From Haberlea rhodopensis (Eukaryota > Streptophyta > Magnoliopsida > Lamiales > Gesneriaceae): 64,000 bases of DNA. A program made the position numbers and the translations under genes. The number at the start of each line of letters is the position of its first letter. Positions within the stretch are counted from its first letter, which is position 1. The notes under the pieces were generated by a model. That model saw only the letters and a list, made by a program, of their open reading frames with translations, ran no database searches and was not told where the DNA came from. The stretch is from NCBI GenBank assembly GCA_907163345.1, contig CAJQUN010000132.1, positions 124,001 to 188,000 of the forward strand, written 5' to 3'. Shown in pieces: positions 34,964 through 46,307 of this stretch.

Positions 34964-35979
34964 TTTTTTTCATCTCAAAGACGTAACTCATTGCAACGTG
35001 GTGAGTATTCATAAGTTCTTAGATCTATTGTCTCATCACTTATCATTCGTTACCAGGTTCTAATGTTGTATAATTGCTAGAACATTCATTAGTAATTATC
35101 GCATGTATGCATCATCATTCATACTCGTCTCAGTTACTAATTCTACCTCAAAACATAATAGATCATTACTTGTGAATATCTCTATATCACATATGCATTC
35201 ACACAACAATATCGTATATCGTTCGTCACGTCAAGTCTAGTTCATTATTAATCATCACATGATTACTTATCATCATTGTTATTACACACCAGTTAATATC
35301 ATCATGACCTCATACTTATTTTTACATTCACGATAGTTCTACGTCAACTCTTTGCATTTACAATGATCACATGTACACACACGGCATTCACAGTGATCCC
35401 ATATCAATCGTGACATTCTCATTCATCTCATTCTTGCATGATTAAATTCTGTTCAATACCACTAGTGATTAATCAATTATCAATCCAAAAATATACAAGA
35501 ACTAGCATGCTTTCACAGCAATAAACATCATCACAAAACCAGTATTATTACTCATTTCATACCATAGATATGGTGGTATTACCACAGGGGTTACACCTCG
35601 CACTGTCTCGTTACTGCAACGCAAGAACAGATGAACATAATTATATATGTTTCATTTCAATTTCATTCTCCTTTATTCCATCTGTACAATCGGTTCTCAT
35701 AATCAATATAACTCAACTGAGATAATGCAATCAGCATCTATCAACATACATTAACATATATTCATATACCAACTAAATCAAATGGTTTATCTCGACATAA
35801 TACACCGAATGAATAAGGTTACCTCAACTCTTTGTTCCCCTGGAACATGTCAATATCCTCTTGGGTCTACTTCTCATGCACCCAAGGAACAACAATGTGA
35901 ATATTTACAACACGACGGTCACTGCCATCTGCAATCAATACATGATCAATATAAATTGCTAACATACTCATCGCACTAC

Positions 35980-36330
35980 GGCGGTATGTAATCAATACTC
36001 CTCGCTTCGTGTAACAGCGGCAAGTATTCTATATATCAATGGCTCAATAATATCCATCGCTTCGAATTATCGGCGACTCATTGGATATCCCTTGCTTCGA
36101 CATACCGGCGACCAACGCTACGATATGACAGTAGCAAATATCCCGATTCATCGCGCAATAAGACAGCGGCATTATCATTGCTTCGACATGACATCGGCAT
36201 CATCATCGCTTCGACGTGACAACGGCATGTATCATCACGACAGTGGCATTATCATCGCTTCGACATGACAGCGACATTATCATCGCTTCGACGTGACAGC
36301 GGCATTATCATTGCTTCGACACGACAGCGA
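35980..36330. repeat. Tandem ATCGCTTCGACATGACAGCGGC hairpin units (degenerate)
   Basis: About ten units of 25-30 bp each pair CGCTTC-like and AGCG-like ends over a GACATGAC-type loop. One unit changes both sides to GCTAC/GTAGC (near 36117-36133). Confidence 0.78.
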
Positions 36331-36347
36331 CATTAACATGATTGTAT

Positions 36348-36472
36348 CACTTTGCTCCGCCGGCTCAAGAGGTGACTCCCATGTACGTGGCACTTTGCCC
36401 CTTAGGCTCAAGAGGTGACCCCCATACATGTAGCACTTTGTCCATTGGACTCAAGAGGTGCCTCACATGACA
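36348..36472. repeat. 43-bp tandem repeat, three copies
   Basis: Units start with CACTTTG at 36348, 36391 and 36434 and share GGCTCAAGAGGTGAC. Confidence 0.88.
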
Positions 36473-38232
36473 ATTCAAACAATAATGCACATGCATAACT
36501 TCATGTATACCTGCATTCTTGTAATCTCAACATACACATACTCTATCCTCAGATCATCCGTTGTCATAAACCAATGGCACAGTATTGTCCACCATTTCAT
36601 GCCCTCAGACAGCATATCCCATTTCTCATTCCCTACAAAATCAAGTTTCTCAACATTGCACGCATATATAACACAAGTGCACATTTATCCTTCCATTAGC
36701 AACAATATCAAATCATTATAACTTCACATTCAACCAATAAAAACTATTTAAATAGTTACCCACTTATTGTCATCTTCAAACAACGTCACTTCAGTGGGTA
36801 TGTTTACCATCCTGGTTATCGCTCAATATCACATTTCTCATATTCCGTAGGATCATGTAACTACAATGGTTAGCAATAACACAATTCTCCATTACTTCAT
36901 ATCATAAAATATGCATGGAAGCATATAATCAATGCACCACACAAATGCTAAACTATAATCATGTAAGTTAGCGTGCCATTCAGTTATCTCAACACATCCC
37001 TTGGCCCTTAAACAGCCCAAAGAGCTAACCACTGCTCTCATACCACTAGTGTAAGGACCTCTTGCCCTTAACCCACTATTAATGCATTGTCACATATAAT
37101 AGTGTATAATTTCATGTCATTAGGGAATTCTTGTACATAATTTTTGACATCATCCTCTTATCATTTAATTCTCAACACAATTCATCTAGCATTAGTATAC
37201 ACTGTACAATGCACCAATCTCATATTCTCAATTCATTATGCAATTCCCCTTAATTAAACTGCATGAAAATCATAAATGAAAAGAGATGTCTCATAACTCT
37301 TATACAAACCATATACACATATCTAAATGCTCACAATCGAGCATTGAACCAATAAATGTGTATCAACTGTATAAGAAGTATTGTTCATACCAATGCCGAT
37401 ACCCAGCTCCTAGGATCATCCTTATTCAATAGCTCGAACTCATCCTGAGCCAATGATGTACCCGTTCTACCTGTTTCAACATAACAGCCCCCACACGTGG
37501 TGAGCATACCAATAGCACAATCTCAATATCATCAATTTAACAATTCATAATTTACAGAATATAAAACTGCAAATTCAGAAAATACTACATGTATGTAACG
37601 GTACCGTATGGGGTCTCCTATACTATTCTTGTTCTCACAATAACCAAATTCATCAAATTCCAAAATCATTTAATCATTACATTGATTAACTATGCCCATA
37701 CTCATGTCATCAATTCCATAATCAATTATATCTAAATTGTTACAATAATGATTTCACAATCTCAACACATCGCATTACATTGTTCGCTCAATGGAAACCG
37801 ACACTCTAACCTCTCACACACTCAACAATGATGGCATCATAACCAGTGCTCGCTCAACAGCGACAGCATCATACACCTTGCTTGCTCAACAGCGGCACCA
37901 ACATCACTCGCAATACATGCTAATTCATCGCAACATTTTTGTATACCATTCATCTAATAAAGACAATAATATATTTGATCATGCTCATACGTTACATGTA
38001 ACTTATAGTCCAATAGCAAGAGCCAATCCTTGCCTTTGCCCCGAGATTCAGTGACTTATTCGTTGTACACAATTAATAACTCACAATCAATTACGTGTGC
38101 ATAAATACCTACTCAAGCACGTATTCAACCTCCATATACATCATCCTATCATGATGATTAAACACATAAAGACTCGGGCAAAGCATACGTCAAAATCGTA
38201 ACACAAAATAGTTTTCCAACAATCAGGCATCG

Positions 38233-38474
38233 GCATCGATCGCTTCTTCCCAGGAGATCGATCGCCTTTAAAAATAGACATGGGCGATCGATCGCTTCTT
38301 CCCAGGCTATCGATCGCCTCTCAATGCATTTGGCTACTGCCACTGGGCGATTGATCGCTAAGCTTCACGCGATAGATCGCTAAGCTTCAAGCGATAGATC
38401 GCTAAGCTGTTCATCATCTTCAAAATTTTACCAACGACGCGGCGATCGATCGCCTCAGCCCTAGCGAAAGTTTG
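38233..38474. repeat. Decayed CGATCGATCG array in LTR J
   Basis: Aligned positions start near 38233, 38255, 38285, 38307, 38348, 38370, 38392, 38443 and 38465. Pair spacing is 22 throughout. Only two copies are exact; many carry CpG-type changes. AGCTGTTCAT (38405-38414) lies in the 51-bp gap. Confidence 0.82.
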
Positions 38475-38846
38475 CTCCGTTCTGTTTCAGCCAAAAATGG
38501 CGTTTTTTGAGCAAAAACTTCCAAATCAACAAACCCAACACCCCCTACTCCACAAATCCTTAACAAGAACACCATAAATACTCCTTAAACACAACAAAAA
38601 TCTTTAAAAAACCAAAAACTCAATCCCATTGACATGCACAACCAAATACCATAAAAATGAAACCAATATGAAGATAAAAGCGAGGGGAAGAATCTTACCC
38701 AATTATCTTCATGAAATTTGGCCCCAAACTCGAGCCTAGCTCAATTCTTCCATGGAGAATAAAGGGGAGGGAAAGGGGAAGGTGGGGGAGACGATGGAGG
38801 AGAGAGGGAGTGGAGTGGAGAATGATTGAACACTGAGTCCACTTGG

Positions 38847-38854
38847 TATATATA
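38847..38854 (-). promoter_or_regulatory. TATA box of LTR J
   Basis: TATATATA, followed in sense by CCAAGTGGACTCAGTGTTC and CT-rich DNA. Confidence 0.68.
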
Positions 38855-39177
38855 GTACCAAGGCTCCAAAAATCCGAATTTTAAATACTCGCACCACAAC
38901 TCATTAAACATCATGCGTGTTCAATAATTATCTCCCAATAACTCAATTACATCACACCTCAATCCAAAGCTCCCAGACTCCAGATCCCACTACTAACACA
39001 ATTCCAAGGTTTAACACCTCAATGAGAATAAATCTCCACCCTTGGATCCAACAACCCCGATATCGAATTAAAATCCTCGGGAGTCTCAACACTGTATATC
39101 TCATAATTACCACAATTAAAATCAATTAGGGATCATAATCACTCCGAAATTAATACAATTAATTTCCGGGTATCACA

Positions 39178-40084
39178 CGCGCTACGATATGACAACGACA
39201 AATATCCTGATCCATCGCTGCTCAACATATCTGTATTATTGCAATAATCTCAATATACACAAATTAACATAACATCTCACAATCTCTACAATCCCTACTA
39301 CGTCATATCAGCGGCTCAATAATATCCCTCGCTTCGAATTATCGGCGGCTCAATGATATCCATCGCTTCGACATACTAGTGACCCATGCTATAATATGAC
39401 AGGGGTAAATATCCTGATCCAACGCTCGATAAGACATCGGCAAATATTCTGATCCATTGCTTATTGATATAAGTGTAGTATCACAATAATCGCAATACAT
39501 TTGTATGCACAATGACAAAACCAAGTATTCATGCTTCACGATAAGAAATCCATATCAATATGCGCATAAATCCACATATGCTTGCATTCTTATAATCATA
39601 AGGTACCCATACCCGATTATCACACCGTCTGTTGTCTCATATCAATAGCACATCATTGTCCTCCATTTCCTGTCATCAGACAGCACATCTCATTTCACAT
39701 TTCCTGATTTCTCTACAAAATCAGATTTCGTAGCACTTGTTTATACAAGTTGCATACTATTTCAATCAACATCATTTACTCTTAAAACAGTTAAATCTAT
39801 GATATGCTTTTTAAATACGTACCGGTTGATAGCACTCTTCAATAATAACACCCTCAGTGTGTATGTTCATTGGTATCATCGGTCATCCTGCAACCACGAT
39901 GGTTAGCAATAACATAATTTCCATTCATGACCTCATATCATACTATACACGTCAGTATATAAATGTCATGTCACGCTGGCACACATTTGCAATCATGAAT
40001 AAATTATGTGATATTCACTTCTACCAACATATCCCTAGACCCTCAAACAGCCCAAAGAGCAAACCGCTGCTCTGATACCACTAA
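39178..40084 (-). other. Leader of element K; non-coding
   Basis: It contains mini-hairpin units (39178-39480) like those at 36050-36170 and ends with TGGTATCAGAGC on the minus strand (40069-40080), 4 bp from LTR K. I recognise no coding sequence. Confidence 0.75.
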
Positions 40085-41297
40085 TGTAAGAACCCCACGT
40101 CCTAATCCCGTCGTTAGTGCATTTATCATCTATATTAGTGCATACATTCATATCAATAGGGAATTCTATACATGCTTCCATAACAAAGGCATGATGTCTA
40201 TAACATTTTTAACATTAATCATCTTCTCATTCAATTCCCAACACAATTCAACTAACACTAGTATACACTATACAATGCACCAATCTCATATTCTCAATTC
40301 ATCATGCAATTTCCTTAATTAAAATGCATGCAAATCATAAATGAAAAGAGAAATCTCACAACCCTTATACCAACCATATACACATATCAAAATGCTCATA
40401 GATGAGCACTGAACCAGTAATTATGTATCAATTGTATAAAAAGTATTATTCATACCAACACTGATACCGAGCTCCTAAGAGCACCCTCCTTCCATAGATC
40501 GAACTTATCTCTAGAGCCAATGATGTATACTTGTTTCAACATAAATAACCTCCACACGGGGTGAGAATCCTATAGCACAATCATAGTATCATCAATCTCA
40601 CAATTCGTAAATTACAGAATATAAAACTGTAAATTCAGAAAATACTCCATGTATGTACGATTACCATATGAGATCTCTCATGTTGTTCATGTTCTCACAT
40701 TAACCAAAATCATCAAACTGCAAATCAGTTAATCACTACAATGATTAACTATACTCATGCTCAAACCGCAAATTCCATAATCAATTATATACTTATTTAC
40801 AAAAATAAAATATATTTTAATCGACAATTTCATAATCGTATCACATCGCAACAATAATACATTATTCATTTAACCATGACAATAATATATTTAACTATGC
40901 TCGTACAATATACGTACCTTATAATCCAATAGCAAGAGCCAGTCATTGCCTGCGTCCCGAGACCCAGTGAATGATTCGCTATACACAATTAATAACTGAC
41001 AATCAATTACGTGCATATAATCACATACTCAAGCTCCTTATACATCATCCTATCATGATGATTAGTCACAAATACAAAACTTTGTATACTACTTAAGGCA
41101 TCCCATTTTATTCTCATCCAACGAGTCATTAATTAACTCAAACGAGTAATACCTCTTACTAAAGTTCAACTCAAGACACTCCATTTAATTGTGTAATATT
41201 TTATTGGAAATGTAGAATTCATCATGAAAATCGACCATAATTATCACATCTCCAAAATCCCAACATTTAACAAATTTTACAAAAATAAACAGGGGCC

Positions 41298-41584
41298 GCG
41301 ATCGGTCGCCGTTTTCTCACGATCGATCGTGAAATCTTATTGCCTAAAATCAAACCTCCGCGATCGATCGGTGCCACGATCGATCGCCACTTAGCACCGA
41401 TCGATCGTCATAATCCACTGGCTCCTCGCGATCGATCGCCACTCAGTACCGCTCGATCGCCAGAATCCACTGCATCCTTGTGATCGATCGCCTTCTTGCT
41501 CGTTATCGATCATGAACACTATTCATCGTAACCAATTTTCAGCAATGTGTGGCGATCGATTGGCGCCAACGTAGCGATCGATCG
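41298..41584. repeat. Phased CGATCGATCG array in LTR K
   Basis: Copies start at 41298, 41319, 41361, 41377, 41398, 41429, 41450, 41481, 41503, 41553 and 41575. Spacings are 21, 42, 16, 21, 31, 21, 31, 22, 50 and 22; six copies are exact. ATGAACACTATTCAT lies in the 50-bp gap. Confidence 0.88.
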
Positions 41585-41978
41585 CGACCTGCGATTTTTC
41601 GAAAAAAAATTTGCTTCCATGGCGTCTTTCAAACCCATACTCAAATCCAACACCCATAATACTTCAAAAACTCCATTATAACTCTGTAAAAACACCAAAT
41701 ACATCAATTTAATAATTTCTTCCAAATCCCCCAAAACTCAAACCCATCTCCATACTTAACCAAACTCAACAAAAATACAATCAAAATTTAGATAAGAGAG
41801 AGGGGAAGAAGATTACCCATAAATCTTTGAGAAATCTCGCTCCGAAATCGAGCCTTGCTCGATTCTTTCTTCCTTGGGGAGAAAGAGGGAAAAGGGAAAG
41901 GGTTGGGGGAAGGGATAGAGGCGGTGAGGAAGAGAGAGTGAGTGAAGTGGAGAATGGTTGAACACCGAGTCCACTTGG

Positions 41979-41986
41979 TATATATA
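41979..41986 (-). promoter_or_regulatory. TATA box of LTR K
   Basis: TATATATA in the same context as in J (CCAAGTGGACTCGGTGTTC downstream). Confidence 0.67.
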
Positions 41987-42496
41987 GTACCAAGGCTCCA
42001 AAAACCAGAGTTTTAAATACTTGCACCAAAACTCTTTAATAATCATACGTGTTCAATAATTATCTCTCACTCACTCAATTATATCGCAAACCTCAATCCC
42101 AAGACCCCAGACTCTAAATACCACTACCAACACAATTCCAATGTTTAACGCCTCAATGAGAATAAAATCTGTGATGCCTGGGAATTAATGGTTAAATCTC
42201 GGTGTGGTAATGATTCTTAATGGATTTTAATTGTGGCTATGAATTAATTGTGGTGTTGGGACTCCCGATGATTTGAAATCCGGTATTTGGAGTCGTTGGA
42301 TCCAATGGTTGAGATTGTATTCTCATCGTGGTGTTAAACCTTGGAATTGGGTTTTTGGTGGGATCTGGGATCTGGGGTGCTTTGAATTGGGGCTGGTAAT
42401 GAAATGTTGAGATTGAGAGGTAATTATTGAACACATATGATTTTTAATGAGTCATCATGTATTTGTGGAGGACTCGGGATTTTTAAGCCTTTGTAC

Positions 42497-42504
42497 TATA
42501 TATA
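42497..42504 (+). promoter_or_regulatory. TATA box of LTR L
   Basis: TATATATA, then CCGAGTGGACTCGGTGTTC and a CTCTCCTCCCTCTCTCC tract. The first palindrome lies about 370 bp downstream. Confidence 0.7.
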
Positions 42505-42872
42505 CCGAGTGGACTCGGTGTTCAGTGATTGCACAAATTCTCTCCTCCCTCTCTCCTCTCTCTCGCACCTTCTTCCCCAAACCCTTCCCTTTTCTTCTTT
42601 GGAGCAAAATCGTTGGAGGCTCGACTTGGGAGCCGAACTTCTCGAAGATAATTAGATATTGTTATTTATCTTTTTTTTATAGTAGTATTGTGCTCTTTGG
42701 TTAAGGATAAGGTTGGGTCTGAGTTTTGGAAGTTTTAAAGATTTTTGGGTTGGATTGTTTAAGAAGTTTTATGGAGTTTATGTTGAGGAATGTTGGTATA
42801 ATGGGTGTTGGGTTTGTTTATTTGGGGATTTTAAACCATAAAACACCATTTTTGGGCTGTTGCAGGGCTCGC

Positions 42873-43087
42873 CGATATAGCAGCAAGAGGGGTCGATCGA
42901 TCACGCGTAATTTGTGAAATTTAAAGATGATGAACAGTGCTCTCGATCGATAGAGCAAAGTTGCCGATCGATCGAGAAGGTTGGGCGATCGATTGAGATG
43001 GTTGCTCGATCGATCGAGCAAAGAAGATTTTTGGGCATAATTTTGCTAGAGCTCTCGATCGATCGAGCACATTTGGCATATCGATCG
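42873..43087. repeat. Phased CGATCGATCG array in LTR L
   Basis: Positions 42873 (decayed), 42894, 42944, 42965, 42986, 43007, 43056 and 43078. Spacings are 21, 50, 21, 21, 21, 49 and 22. Flanks are of the CTCGATCGATCGAG kind found in Athila-type C and D. ATGAACAGTG is at 42930-42939. Confidence 0.9.
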
Positions 43088-43272
43088 AGATCCCCTGTTT
43101 TATGGTATATATTGTTTTGTTGTTGGGGAATCGATGCATGCTTCGCCCGGGGTCTTTTATAATGGTTAATCGTCATGGATTGACGATATAATTGGAGGTC
43201 GTGAACGTGCTTGGGCACGTGGTTGCATGCGTATAATTAATTGTGAATTATTTAATGTGTTTAGCACGTAAT

Positions 43273-44769
43273 TGACCGCTTTATTTTTAAACAGAAAATT
43301 TCTCAGTGTAGCGATTCTTTACACGCAAGTGCACGGTGTCAAGTTTTAGTATAGTTAAATGAAAGTAAGGGTTGTCGAATCCACAGGGACTAACGTATAA
43401 GTACCAAATAAGACCAGTAAAATTATATTTAGCCTACGATTAAAAAGAGGGTAAATTAACTACTGCAAAATTTATAACTAAAGAACCTAAATAAAATAAG
43501 AATAAATAAAATGAATGGTTTCCGGATATGCAAAGGAATTTCGCTCGAGAAATTTATCTCGCTCTTCGTTCAACTATGTTATCTTTAAAGATTCGTTTGA
43601 ATAGGCAAATACCAAACAATTAATTCTTAAGGTGAAAGATTTTCGTTATTATTCAATACCCTCTCTCGAGCTGTATAGAAACTAATATCAAATTAGAACA
43701 GGTAACTCACGTTCACTTATTTACTAATCCGATATTGCATAAATCTTCAAAACCTCGTTACTCTAAATCTCTCGATTTAAAGCGCTCACGTATGTGATTT
43801 TATCTCTCGATCTCAATCTTAAACATACATCATGAATTACTGTAGCGTATTATAACGTTATCTCTCGATCTCGGTTATAACTCACAAGATTAAATCAAAG
43901 TTAGCTAGGCTTTGATCTTATTAGGCATTTAATTCATGAACACTAAGTAACAATTCACTCAAACACAATCGAATCAATAAATCAAACACAATTAACATCA
44001 AACTCGATAAAATAAACTCAATTTAATTCAAGACAAATCAATAAGATGTTAAATTGTTTCTCAACCTCAAAAACATCCAAAGAAAATGTAAATCAAATAA
44101 ATCCGAGTTTAGAAATACGATAAATGCTGGAACGAAAACATGCGTTGCACCGTAATCTCTTCTCTTGCTCTTCCTTGCACTCCGGAATTGGCTCGCTCAA
44201 GCTTGGATGAAGAACGGAGGAAGATGGCTTCTCCTCCTTCTTGTCAGCGGAGACTCTAGGGTTTGTAGGTGATAAAAATCGGCTCTCAACCCTCTCTAAT
44301 CTGATATCATATGGTATGGAAGGGATTTCCCATTTAAACCACCGAAAATCACGTTAAAAATGGAAAATAAGATCTTCAGCAAATCGCGTCTCGATCGATC
44401 GAAAATATGTTTCGATCGATCGGTGCACTGTTCACATCAGCCTTTAAAAGTTTCTGCCTCGCTCGATCGATCGAGATTTTCATTCCGATCGATCGGCCCT
44501 TCGATAAAAATGGTGCTGAACTCTCTGCCCGGCTCGATCGATCGAGAAATAATCTTGATCGATCGAAACTCTGAAAATCTGAATTCTTCATTTTTTCTCT
44601 TTTTAGCCTCGATTTCACCCGTTTTCTTCAGTTTAGCTCATTTCTTCCATTTCCAACCTATTTTCCTGAAACAAGCAAATAAACACCAAAAAGCGTAATT
44701 TCATCCAGGAAATAGTACTAAAAATGTTAAGAAATTACAGCTAAAAACACTTAAAATCTAAGCCTATCA
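43273..44769 (-). repeat. LTR C, left copy (3' LTR in sense)
   Basis: 1497 bp. In sense it starts TGATAGGCTTAG and ends AAAGCGGTCA, related to the LTRs of D. Confidence 0.94.
44392..44565. repeat. Phased CGATCGATCG array in LTR C (left)
   Basis: Copies start at 44392, 44413, 44464, 44486, 44535 and 44556 (TGATCGATCG). Spacings are 21, 51, 22, 49 and 21. CACTGTTCAC (44426-44435) lies in the first long gap. Confidence 0.93.
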
Positions 44770-44784
44770 ACTCCCCCAAACTTA
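44770..44784 (-). promoter_or_regulatory. 3' polypurine tract of C
   Basis: AAGTTTGGGGGAGT on the minus strand, against the left LTR; identical to the PPT of D. Confidence 0.88.
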
Positions 44785-46307
44785 GACTTGATCGTCCTCA
44801 AGCAAGCAATAAGCTCAAAAAGTAGAGTTAAACTTAATACTTTGAATGAACCATCTTTACAACTCAAGGTAAAAGCTCAGCAATCCTACTTACACATCAA
44901 TAAGAGTCATTCAAAGTTCAACAGGAAGCGTTTTCTCCTAAGCTAAATAATAAATCGCAACATCGGAACGTGCGTGTGTGTGTTATTGTCAATCATGAGT
45001 TATATACATATCTTTTAAGATCAAAATGTGCCATAAAAACTCAAAGTCAAGATTACTTTAAATTATTCTACAAATCTACTATCCAATAATGTAATTATTC
45101 CCTAGACTTGGATCATAAGGTCTTTAAAAGCTTATAGCGTTAGGCCTTTTGGTGTCGGCTCCAAAGAAAAGGTAGGATAAATGCAAAGAATAGAGTATAA
45201 ATTCAAAAATTTGATCGCACAATACTGAGCTTCTCTTCAATTTTTTTCTAGCCTTGGCCACTTTGGGTCTTATTTCAATGTTTTCATTTTTTCAAGGCTT
45301 TTCTCTACATCTTTTCTTATTGCTCATTCTTGTTTTTCACAATGAACTCATCTACATATAACAATTCAGTGCAATGAATGAGATTCATTATACTCTCTTA
45401 GGGACTGATAAAATTTTTCATTTAGGCTCAATCCCAGGTAGGTATAATGAGTTAGCCAAAAATGTCGAATGGGAGTTAATTATATGCAATGCATATACCA
45501 TTCTTTTTCAATAAGGCTCAAGAGGGGCACTAAGGAATGATGTACACAAGGTAAGTTTGAAAGGCACAAACGGTCCAAAGATCGCCTAAATCATCTCCAA
45601 GTCAAGTTCCTAATTAAAAATTTCTCCTCAAAGTGCTCTCAAGTAAATTGTAGAATTTTCTAAGATGCTCAAGACTAATCATAGTTAACACAAGTTTTCA
45701 CTTTATTCAATACATACTTCACTCAGTCATGACTCAAAACGTGCTCAAACTATTCCTCAATTTTGACATAATGCTCAACAAAGGATATATACAAACAAGT
45801 TAAACATTTTCATGACTCCTATCTAGATGAGGATTAATTTCATCATGTATTACCGTTGCAAATCCAACTCATCATTTCTCAAGAATAACTCATTTCTAAC
45901 AAAAAAAAAATTTGTTGATAGTGCTCAAGGACGAACTAGTCTCAAAAGAGTGCAGTCATGCAAGAAAATAACACAAGACAACAGCAGAAACCAGTAAACA
46001 CCCCCCCAAACTTAAATCAAGCATTGTCCTCAATGTTTAAAAGAATCAAAAGGGAAAAAGTAAACTCCCCTGATCAAGACGCTTGCATGAGGGTTGAGGA
46101 AGATTTGCTTTGAAAGTTCCACTGTTGTAAGGGTTCATCGCTCCAACTGAGTACCTAGCAAGAGAAGAATGCAAATGGTAACATCGTCGACTTGAGAGAT
46201 AAACAAACTAAATGCAAAAATTGAAAAATAAAACTAAACTCAATAGCAAAAGGATACGCTTGGGTTGCCTCACAAGAAGCGCTGATTTCTAGTCTTCGGC
46301 TTGACCA
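44785..46307 (-). other. Element C 3' non-coding region
   Basis: Counterpart of 12226-13590 in D. No convincing ORF. An internal PPT-like sequence (AAGTTTGGGGGGGTG, minus strand) lies at 45999-46013, 1.23 kb from the 3' PPT. Confidence 0.78.

Larger units (their letters stand above)
34964..37049 (-). other. Non-coding internal region and leader of J
   Basis: AT-rich DNA without protein matches. The block at 35565-35630 (ATATGG...GGGGTTACACCTCGC...TACTGCAACG) resembles, in reverse, 53965-54030 of M, so the two internal regions are related. Mini-hairpins lie at 35980-36330 and a 43-bp repeat at 36348-36472. A mutated primer site reads TGGTATGAGAGC on the minus strand (37034-37045). Confidence 0.7.
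37050..39177 (-). repeat. LTR J (5' LTR in minus-strand sense)
   Basis: 2128 bp, TGTAAGGACCTC...CCGGGTATCACA, with its leader on the left. It is the close relative of LTR B. It lies inside the leader of element K (39178 onward continues K-like mini-hairpin sequence). Confidence 0.87.
40085..42169 (-). repeat. LTR K, truncated by LTR L
   Basis: It starts TGTAAGAACCCCAC. It parallels LTR J but stops at AATAAAATC, about 150 bp short of the expected end, where LTR L begins. TATATATA at 41979-41986 (minus strand) is its likely promoter. Confidence 0.85.
42170..43272 (+). repeat. LTR L, first part
   Basis: A plus-strand Tekay-type LTR starting TGTGATGCCTGGGAATTAAT, the inverse of the ends of B and J. 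It is split by C (43273-48973) and M (49154-57069). The pieces 42170-43272, 48979-49153 and 57075-57881 join into about 2.09 kb. Confidence 0.88.
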
